Below are positions 59,601 to 64,000 of a DNA stretch of 64,000 bases, in pieces. How positions within the stretch are numbered: the first letter of the stretch is position 1; each line of letters opens with the position of its first letter. The position numbers and the translations under genes are program-made. The DNA is taken from positions 620,001 through 684,000 of the forward strand of contig JASFXZ010000075.1 in the NCBI GenBank assembly GCA_032209605.1. Direction: 5' to 3'. The stretch is from Mactromeris polynyma (taxonomy: Eukaryota; Mollusca; Bivalvia; Venerida; Mactridae). The notes under the pieces are model-generated. The model did no database searches. It was not told where the DNA came from and saw only the letters and a program-made list of their open reading frames with translations.

Positions 59601-62211
59601 AAGCCATGTTAGTACGGCTGCGCCGAAAAGGTTGCTAAAGATACAGTCTCCGAAATTAAATGAAACCTTTGTCGCTTTTATCATACATTGTGCATTACTT
59701 ATGAACACTGTGAAGTTTAACTATTCCGTTTTTGTCAAAACTAATTCATTTTTACAGATGACCATACTCGAGTTATACTGAAGTGTTTACCAGATCAGCC
59801 GGATTCTGACTTCATAAATGCATCTCATATTAGAGTAAGTATTTTATGTTACGGCCATGACGGCAAACTAGGTACGGTACTTAACTTATTAGTTTAATTT
59901 GTCCCCAAAAAGTACAGGTATGTATGGTGGCATACTTCTGCCACCCATTAACTACATAATTAACTAGACAATTATGTGGTTATCAAGTTAAGAAAATAGA
60001 TAAATACTTAATGAACTAGACAATAATGTGGTTAGCTATAGATAAGTTTCGTGATAACGCGATAAGTATCTAGCTAACTAGATAATTTCGACAAGAACAA
60101 TGTAGCTAATGCGTTACATATCTAGTTAACGTGATAACCAACTAGAAAAGTAAGCGGTTATCACGTAACTTAACTAGTTACCCACACAATTAACAAGAAC
60201 ATTATGTAGTTAACTAGTTCCTTATCGCAGAAACATGCCACCATAGCTATGCTCATTTCATCACCAAATCGTATGGTGGGAGTTTTATCACATTTTTTAG
60301 ATATGTCCGTTCCAAAACAAAAAGTTAATCAAAAGTAAAACGTAGTAAAATAATTATCACCTAACACCGCTGCAACATCTTCATACAAAGGATCAATGGT
60401 TAATGGCGGGGCTCATCATTTTGTAGTCAGTTTTATTTCCGACAATAGTGTAGTTTTGTACATAGGTAGGGAGAAACAAGTATAGCTGGATTTCAGATCG
60501 ATCAGTGCTATACTATGTAAAGTGTTTGAGGTCATTTAAATTATCATAGAACGTATATGAAACAATATTTACACCGATCACTCTTCTGTAGAACTAATGC
60601 TATTAGTCAGGGGTTATGCATAATTTATTCTAGACATTTATAAATAATTTACTATTAAACTTGTCTGAACTGCCCATTGTATGTTAAAACTGCCATTGTT
60701 TAAAATGTATTGGCGGTGTATAATATTAACACTACATATATACACTATTTTTGTCTTGGTTTCAAAATGATGTAATCTTTAGGACCAGTCTTAACATAAA
60801 CATGTACTTTCTATTTATAGGGTCATATGAAATCCAATGCGTACATTGCAGCTCAAGGTAAGTTGTGAGTTACATGGTCGGTCATTATCTACAACCTTTC
60901 TGTTCTGTCCAAGTCAACTTTTTGGAAATTAATGTAACTGCCTAAGACACACGCGTTCTCATGTTCCATATTATCAAATAAAAGTAAGGAAACATAAGTC
61001 TATGATGTATGTGTAACAAAGTCAGTACATATCTGATATAACTGAGATTTGATACAACATACAGACATATACCACAGCTTCACAATACTAATCCAGAGTT
61101 AGACTTAAAACAGTGTCATTGTTCTGCTAGTTTTCCTGACCGGAGCACTATGATTTTGTCGTATACATTTCTTGAACATTCCTTTCATAAAATATGACTG
61201 CATTGTCAGACTGACCTCAGAGAAAACGCGTTACTGTAGGTCTGTGTAATTGGGACCAAGAACTAATTGTCTATCACTATCAGATATTAATCTTACTGAA
61301 TAAATGGCGAACGTTAATGAGTGAACCAATTGTGTGGACCCATACAGGCGGGGTACATGCTTTACGTTATGTAGTTGTTATACTGTATTGATGGTTTCAG
61401 GTCCAGCAGATGACACTATTAAGGACTTCTGGAGATTGATTTGGGAAAAAAATGTCACGACGATTGTCATGGTAACCAGTCTTGTAGAAGATATAAAGGT
61501 GTGATATTTGATACGATAGCCTTATTGTGGATACTTTCAACACCATGTAACTATGGGAGTGTAAAATTCCATAGCCCAACTGTCATTCAATTTAAAACTG
61601 CATTTCATACAATATCAATGAATGATATTTTTGTATCGTCACCTTTTGTGTTATCGCTTTTTTCAGGTTGATACTATCCCATATCACCCTTGCAGTCGTG
61701 TGTTATTTATACATTTGTACCTTATGACTGTAACTGTTATATATGAAGATATTGAGCATGCAATTTATTATTTATCTATGTTTCTTGTTTACATAATTTC
61801 CTAATTTAATCTTGCATTTAGGCTTGCCACATTTGTGTTATGCGTACATCTACTTCAAAGAAACTCTCTCTGTGAGACACATGTTTTTGCTGTTGTCTTG
61901 AGGTAGTTGGGTAGTTGTTCTAGACAGGTTAATTGCAAGGCAAATTCTTACATGAAAATTGATACTATTGTTGCTCAAAAGAATGCTGGTCTGGAGAGTT
62001 AGCAGTGTATTTGTATCAACAAGTGTAAATGAATAAATTAGTTTAGCAGAACATAAGTTTATTTGAACACATTTTGTATTTTCAGTCCAACTGTAAGAAA
62101 TATTGGAAGGAAGCTGGGTGCCATGTGCAGTATGGGGATATCATAATCTACACGGAAGCGGAGATCATATTTGCTGAATATACAAAACGCCAGTTCAAGG
62201 TGTCTATCCAG
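41584..62211 (+). CDS. Gene B: receptor-type protein tyrosine phosphatase with F5/8C and EGF-like ectodomain (3' partial)
   Basis: Nineteen exons: 41584-41644, 42109-42261, 45502-45732, 47886-48110, 48942-49160, 49682-49876, 50521-50661, 50924-51013, 51282-51419, 51690-51893, 52177-52329, 54478-54625, 55393-55481, 55856-56082, 56470-56557, 59758-59834, 60821-60857, 61401-61498, 62086-62211. The sum is 2700 nt, 900 residues, all phases compatible. Domains: signal peptide 1-20, EGF-like 21-71, F5/8C 72-223 and 224-361, cysteine-rich EGF/MEGF-like 362-603, transmembrane about 619-647, juxtamembrane 648-755, PTP domain from about 756. It would dephosphorylate phosphotyrosine in the cytoplasm under control of an extracellular sugar- or protein-binding ectodomain. 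The WPD and HC-x5-R motifs, any second PTP domain and the stop lie beyond the window, so catalytic competence cannot be judged. Confidence 0.85.
41645..42108 (+). other. Gene B intron 1
   Basis: 464 bases with a degenerate tRNA-like SINE head at about 41692-41760. Confidence 0.55.
41692..41760 (+). mobile_element. Degenerate tRNA-like SINE head
   Basis: The ggcgtagctgttgaggggta stretch followed by tgatccgaaagtcgtgagtg resembles a tRNA A-box region and anticodon arm. The B box is eroded. Confidence 0.35.
42109..42261 (+). CDS. Gene B exon 2: EGF-like module
   Basis: Reads ATCTELTNGVHSFGDTC, DFMCHCKDKGACD, GECPVGCETGWFGPGCQY: an MEGF/laminin-EGF-like pattern. Two acceptors six bases apart (tag at 42102 and at 42108) would both keep frame, differing by two residues. 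The donor is gtaagt. Confidence 0.8.
43120..43912 (+). repeat. Interspersed repeat family X, copy 1 (intact reference)
   Basis: About 790 bases, bounded by tcggcgcaacttgaag on the left and a gtacggccgaaaaa end on the right, weakly inverted. It matches 56865-59640 (interrupted) and 8865-9350 (inverted). Probably a non-autonomous DNA element. Confidence 0.6.
45307..45420. repeat. 22-bp minisatellite (about 5 copies)
   Basis: Tandem aggaagaacatacgcctcg units with small changes, adjoining the SINE head. Confidence 0.8.
45418..45485 (-). mobile_element. tRNA-derived SINE head
   Basis: On the minus strand: gctcggttagttcagtgag (A box region) and ccatgggttctagtccc (B box). The fold is not a good intact tRNA, so a SINE is preferred. 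It ends 16 bases before exon 3 starts and so borders the acceptor region. Confidence 0.6.
45502..45732 (+). CDS. Gene B exon 3: F5/8C domain 1, N-terminal half
   Basis: Reads RNLATSGDAKHSDNVRKMKF, then AKLAIDDNNNTCSKTA and ARFWKVLFKDRVKELI. The 'NLA..S..A..AxD.N..TCSxT..FWKV.F' order follows the fucolectin/F5/8C fold, though diverged. The donor gtagat is weak. Phase 1 to phase 1. Confidence 0.7.
45953..47529. mobile_element. Terminal-inverted-repeat DNA element, non-autonomous
   Basis: The left end cagtcacactacaccgtata is matched by the inverted right end tatacggtgtagtgtgac. Similarity continues for about 60 bases (cggacgtccaacgtata against tatacgttgggcgtcc). The subterminal parts are packed with gtccgtt/aacggac words. 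The interior has no transposase-like frame. A tRNA-like sequence (47111-47180) lies inside. Superfamily and target duplication are unresolved. Confidence 0.75.
47111..47180 (-). mobile_element. tRNA-like SINE head nested in TIR element
   Basis: On the minus strand: cctgtggctcagtggttaac (A box) and gtgggttcgatccctt (B box), with a tRNA-like spacing. No cloverleaf acceptor stem pairs cleanly, so a tRNA-derived SINE is more likely than a working tRNA gene. Confidence 0.55.
47886..48110 (+). CDS. Gene B exon 4: F5/8C domain 1, C-terminal half
   Basis: Reads GDFSNFEVYVENASINETGR, then KLCHHGQD, IHIICNMPIFGNQVRIQ and LVLCDVTISGG. The final 'L.LCDVxIxGG' is the typical end of a fucolectin/F5/8C domain. 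Donor gttcgt is weak. Phase 1 to phase 1. Confidence 0.75.
48111..48941 (+). other. Gene B intron 4
   Basis: 831 bases. No element recognised. Confidence 0.6.
48942..49160 (+). CDS. Gene B exon 5: F5/8C domain 2, N-terminal half
   Basis: Reads GRNLAFRRKVTTSAMDSD, NVSVDGSRHT, EVCSPIHES and HNQWWRIDLGHQSQLYSMYM. NLA-start, VDG and WWRIDLG are strong F5/8C fucolectin signatures. Acceptor ttgcttgcag, donor gtgagt. Phase 1 to phase 1. Confidence 0.9.
49161..49681 (+). other. Gene B intron 5
   Basis: 521 bases. Overlapping short open frames on both strands here are not recognised. Confidence 0.6.
49682..49876 (+). CDS. Gene B exon 6: F5/8C domain 2, C-terminal half
   Basis: Reads ETLMTYTITVSNSSDDGG, GQHVTIHTHDTVQSY and IWFCEVEIYGG. 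The closing 'FCEVEIYGG' matches the C-terminal strand of F5/8C domains. Donor gtacaa. Phase 1 to phase 1. Confidence 0.88.
49877..50520 (+). other. Gene B intron 6
   Basis: 644 bases. Nothing recognised. Confidence 0.6.
50521..50661 (+). CDS. Gene B exon 7: cysteine-rich module
   Basis: Reads DCPKDMCGFDCNTECHCKDE, then SVCHSGCSERSVPPKCEHG: dense cysteines in an EGF/MEGF-like spacing. Donor gttcga is weak, but the phase and the next exon fit. Confidence 0.72.
50924..51013 (+). CDS. Gene B exon 8: short cysteine-rich module
   Basis: Reads VCSDVKWGVTCNNTCGHC and VESCNVETGDCE. The 'WGxxCxxxCGHCxxxxCNxxTGxC' order is MEGF-like. Acceptor attctag, donor gtaagt. Phase 1 to phase 1. Too short to appear as a separate open frame. 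Confidence 0.8.
51282..51419 (+). CDS. Gene B exon 9: EGF-like module
   Basis: Reads NDCKAGYFGPHCLRGCGHC, then EGECYGECEPGYMEDKC: MEGF-like GYFGxxC and GYxxxxC phrases. Donor gtacgt. Phase 1 to phase 1. Confidence 0.85.
51690..51893 (+). CDS. Gene B exon 10: EGF-like module
   Basis: Reads VMSFSIRECTNGLSC, GCDMGFYGNNCTEACSEHC, GTCNAGCTPGWDGPTC. The acceptor at 51689 (ggcctccag) is required for frame. A better-looking acceptor (tcttttag, 51702) lies 13 bases downstream but would give a stop after eight codons. Donor gtatat. Confidence 0.75.
52177..52329 (+). CDS. Gene B exon 11: EGF-like module before the membrane
   Basis: Reads CDIGSYGMDCAKSCSTYC, CNKDNGTCFEGC and SGWVGPNCDIEVPG. Clear homology to exon 10 in spacing, so the modules arose by duplication. 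The donor taken is gtactt at 52330 (phase 1). The gtaccg at 52323 would be out of phase. Confidence 0.8.
52330..54477 (+). other. Gene B intron 11 (2.1 kb)
   Basis: The first part is AT-rich. About 52790-54130 is different in character, with many direct words such as ggccaac, gaggccccag and gtcaataaattgacccg. It may be an unidentified repeat. No coding homology found. Confidence 0.5.
54478..54625 (+). CDS. Gene B exon 12: transmembrane helix
   Basis: Reads ATDRVSGVGSVGAVES, then the hydrophobic stretch IVLMGGGVVAGFLFILTVLL and VITAVVKG with a following charged stop-transfer segment (KGIEVRN). It is a single-pass type I membrane segment. Acceptor attacag, donor gtaagc; leaves in phase 2. Confidence 0.88.
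54626..55392 (+). other. Gene B intron 12
   Basis: 767 bases. Short open frames here are not recognised. Confidence 0.6.
55393..55481 (+). CDS. Gene B exon 13: juxtamembrane segment with YENI
   Basis: Enters in phase 2 and leaves in phase 1. Reads RAITDGKDLTSGDSSENTW and KDSYENIIDT. The YENI tetrapeptide fits the pYxN consensus bound by GRB2-type SH2 domains. Donor gtatag. Confidence 0.75.
55856..56082 (+). CDS. Gene B exon 14: juxtamembrane segment with 22-residue tandem duplication
   Basis: After DLDENKLIAETK there are two consecutive 22-residue copies (55891-55956 and 55957-56022), each starting DHVHN and ending STVIQL plus one residue, with four residue differences. It then runs EDIRTYIDKAL..YHIQFL, the helix leading into RPTP catalytic domains. 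Leaves in phase 0 (gtatga). Confidence 0.85.
56083..56469 (+). other. Gene B intron 14
   Basis: 387 bases. Nothing beyond splice signals. Confidence 0.6.
56470..56557 (+). CDS. Gene B exon 15: PTP domain, pTyr-loop
   Basis: Reads DIPYGLHYPHLAALKPANRP and KSRYNDMYA. NRPKSRY corresponds to the conserved NxxKNRY phosphotyrosine-recognition motif, with the Tyr kept and Asn replaced by Ser. Donor gtaagt, phase 1. Confidence 0.9.
57088..57950. mobile_element. Insertion in family X, possible solo LTR
   Basis: About 860 bases inserted where the reference copy is continuous. It starts tgttatattacgcggtccca and ends ..tgtaatagttaca, the tg...ca form of LTRs, with an aataaa inside. No coding region and no clear target duplication, so the LTR reading is tentative. 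Confidence 0.4.
58628..59535. mobile_element. Foldback element with about 300-bp inverted arms
   Basis: The left arm from cagttacaacccgccgag and the right arm ending catcgggttatacactg are inverted. The arms share gtgatgcgtctgcgagagag-like sequence, then a tatttggtgaataaagc / gtccgtttaaatttgagat block and a cttctagcaagttgcaa block. The centre (about 58930-59230) is unique and non-coding. It is a non-autonomous TIR element. A matching end lies at 2946-2962. Confidence 0.75.
59758..59834 (+). CDS. Gene B exon 16: PTP domain, substrate-loop region
   Basis: Reads YDHTRVILKCLPDQPDSDF and INASHIR. YDHTRVIL and DFINASHI correspond to the conserved YDHSRV and DYINASYI motifs of classical PTPs. Phase 1 in, phase 0 out (gtaagt). 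Confidence 0.93.
59835..60820 (+). other. Gene B intron 16
   Basis: 986 bases containing a MITE-like element (59935-60243). Otherwise AT-rich with nothing recognised. Confidence 0.6.
59935..60243. mobile_element. MITE with tggtggcat termini (about 309 bp)
   Basis: The left tggtggcatacttctgcc and right gcagaaacatgccacca are inverted, flanked by TA on both sides. The interior is rich in ctagtta/taactag words and non-coding. Confidence 0.7.
60821..60857 (+). CDS. Gene B exon 17: PTP domain, YIAAQ
   Basis: A 37-base exon reading GHMKSNAYIAAQ, matching the invariant YIAxQGP motif of PTPs and completed by the GP of the next exon. Acceptor atttatag, donor gtaagt. Confidence 0.92.
60858..61400 (+). 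other. Gene B intron 17
   Basis: 543 bases. Nothing recognised. Confidence 0.6.
61401..61498 (+). CDS. Gene B exon 18: PTP domain core
   Basis: Reads GPADDTIKDFWRLIWEKN and VTTIVMVTSLVEDIK, the conserved PTP core (DFWRMxWE, IVMxTxLVE). Donor gtgtga, phase 0. Confidence 0.93.
61499..62085 (+). other. Gene B intron 18
   Basis: 587 bases. Overlapping open frames 61441-61804 are partly exon 18 in another frame and otherwise not recognised. Confidence 0.6.
62086..62211 (+). CDS. Gene B exon 19: PTP domain, KCxxYW region (last exon in window)
   Basis: Reads SNCKKYWKEAGCHVQYGDII and then YTKRQFKVSIQ. NCKKYW..G....YGDI matches the KCxxYWP...YGxI block just after the LVE motif. Donor gtagcc at 62212, phase 0. 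The WPD loop and catalytic cysteine are expected in later exons outside the window. Confidence 0.9.
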
Positions 62212-62324
62212 GTAGCCATTACTTTATTTACCTTTGTATTTTAGCAGCACGTTGATTTCTCTCTCCCTTTTTGTTATCTCCCTCTCCCAAACTCCTTCTC
62301 TCGTTTCCCTCTTTCTCACTCCTT

Positions 62325-64000
62325 TACACCCTCTCTTCCACTCTCCTGTACACCCTCTCCAACTCTCCATTACACCCTCCCCAACTCTCCTTTACACCCT
62401 CTCCAACTCTCCATTACACCCTCCCCAACTCTCCTTTACACCCTCCCTAACTCTCCTTTACACCCTCCCCAACTCTCCATTACACCCTCTCCAACTCTCC
62501 ATTACACCCTCCCCAACTCTCCTTTACACCCTCTCTATACTCCCTCTCGAACTCTCCTTTACACCCTCCCCAACTCTCCATTACACACTCCCCAACTCTC
62601 CATTACACCCTCCCCAACTCTCCTTTACACCCTCTCTATACTCCCTCTCGAACTCTCCTTTACACCCTCCCCAACTCTCCTTTACACCCTCTCCAACTCT
62701 CCTTTACACCCTCCCCAACTCTCCTTTACACCCTCTCTATACTCCCTCTTGAACTCTCCTTTACACCCTCCCCAACTCTCCTTTACACCCTCTCCAACTC
62801 TCCATTACACCCTCCCCAACTCTCCTTTACACCCTCTCTATACTCCCTCTCGAACTCTCCATTACACCCTCTCCAACTCTCCTTTACACCCTCTCTATAC
62901 TCTCTCTCGAACTCTCCTTTACACCCTCTCGAACTCTCCTTTACACCCTCTCCAACTCTCCATTACACCCTCCCCAATTCTCCTTTACACCCTCTCTATA
63001 CTCCCTCTCGAACTCTCCTTTACACCCTCTCGAACTCTCCATTACACCCTCTCCAACTCTCCATTACACCCTCCCCAACTCTCCTTTACACCCTCTCCAA
63101 CTCGCCATTACACCCTCCCCAACTCTCCTTTACACCCTCTCCAACTCTCCATTACACCCTCCCCAACTCTCCTTTACACCCTCTCCAACTATCCAGTACA
63201 CCCTCTCCAACTCTCCATTACACCCTCCCCAATTCTCCTTTACACCCTCTCTATACTCCCTCTCGAACTCTCCTTTACACCCTCTGGAACTCTCCATTAC
63301 ACCCTCTCCAACTCTCCATTACACCCTCCCCAACTCTCCTTTACACCCTCTCCAACTCTCCAGTACACCCTCCCCAACTCTCCATTACACCCTCTCCAAC
63401 TCTCCATTACACCCTCCCCAACTCTCCTTTACACCCTCTCCAACTCTCCTTTACACCCTCTCCAACTCTCCATTACACCCTCCCTAACTCTCCTTTACAC
63501 CCTCCCCAACTCTCCATTACACCCTCCCCAACTCTCCTTTACACCCTCTCTATACTCCCTCTCGAACTCTCCATTACACCCTCTCCAACTCTCCTTTACA
63601 CCCTCTCCAACTCTCCATTACACCCTCCCCAATTCTCCTTTACACCCTCTCTATACTCCCTCTCGAACTCTCCTTTACACCCTCTCGAACTCTCCATTAC
63701 ACCCTCTCCAACTCTCCATTACACCCTCCCCAACTCTCCTTTACACCCTCTCCAACTCTCCATTACACCCTCCCCAACTCTCCTTTACACCCTCTCCAAT
63801 TCTCCTTTACACCCTCCCCAACTCTCCTTTACACCCTCTCCAACTCTCCAGTACACCCTCTCCAACTCTCCATTACACCCTCCCCAACTCTCCTTTACAC
63901 CCTCTCCAATTCTCCTTTACACCCTCCCCAACTCTCCTTTACACCCTCTCCAACTCTCCATTACACCCTCCCCAACTCTCCTTTACACCCTCCCCAACTC
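62325..64000. repeat. 20-bp pyrimidine-rich satellite, right edge
   Basis: Units ccaactctccattacaccct and ccaactctcctttacaccct, periodically interrupted by a ctctatactccctctcgaac variant. It continues past the right edge. The plus strand has almost no guanine. The open frame from 62234 is a by-product. It lies in the intron after exon 19. Confidence 0.95.

Larger units (their letters stand above)
56865..59640 (+). repeat. Interspersed repeat family X, copy 3, with two nested insertions
   Basis: Pieces at about 56865-57087, 57951-58615 and 59545-59640 align in order with 43120-43912. The gaps are filled by two unrelated elements, so family X was in place first. Confidence 0.6.
56558..59757 (+). 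other. Gene B intron 15 (3.2 kb)
   Basis: Almost entirely mobile DNA: family X copy (56865-59640) interrupted by an insertion at about 57088-57950 and by a foldback element at 58628-59535. The open frames here are not recognised. Confidence 0.65.

Noticed and set aside
5341..62211. A single giant gene joining A and B
   Set aside because: The PAN exon ends in a stop with an AATAAA nearby, and 41584 begins a new signal-peptide exon. Alternative joining is possible, but nothing in the sequence demands it.
62234..62752. Ser/Pro/Leu-rich 172-codon open frame
   Set aside because: Translation of the 20-bp pyrimidine-rich satellite in an intron.

Overview
This is a eukaryotic, intron-rich, AT-rich animal window, most likely from a bivalve mollusc and possibly a heterodont. 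That placement is an inference. It rests on long introns full of tandem repeats, degraded LINE reverse-transcriptase fragments and tRNA-headed SINEs of types I associate with bivalves, an intronic interspersed repeat built on 'accaagattgttcaaat'-like phrases, and the type of receptor tyrosine phosphatase present. There is no bacterial operon, CRISPR array or rRNA gene.

Layout. 1-2335 is a 15-bp satellite that runs off the left edge. 2341-5340 is intergenic DNA with a mariner-like MITE. Gene A (plus strand, 5341-35851, 13 coding exons, 731 codons plus stop) encodes a secreted mosaic protein: signal peptide, four CCP/sushi-type modules, two EGF modules, two recently duplicated CCP modules, one PLAT domain and a C-terminal PAN/apple domain. 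It ends with a stop codon and an AATAAA signal. Its tenth intron holds about 9.9 kb of a 22-bp satellite. 35891-41583 is intergenic, with a 39-bp minisatellite and a LINE remnant. Gene B (plus strand, from 41584, 19 exons visible to 62211, 900 codons, 3' end outside the window) encodes a receptor-type protein tyrosine phosphatase: signal peptide, EGF-like module, two F5/8C (fucolectin/discoidin-like) domains, a run of MEGF-like cysteine-rich modules, one transmembrane helix, a juxtamembrane segment with a YENI motif and an internal 22-residue duplication, and the N-terminal half of a PTP domain. The catalytic HC-x5-R loop is not in the window. 62325-64000 is a pyrimidine-rich 20-bp satellite in a gene B intron.

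Both gene models were built by hand from splice sites. Every junction is phase-compatible and both totals divide exactly by three, which is the main support for them. The pair lies head to tail, about 5.7 kb apart. A recognition or adhesion role with phosphatase signalling for gene B, and an extracellular matrix or opsonin-like role for gene A, follow from the domains only. A ligand-receptor link between them is speculation.

Most long open frames in the window (including frames of several hundred codons at 22.4-32.4 kb) are artefacts of stop-free tandem repeats, not genes.
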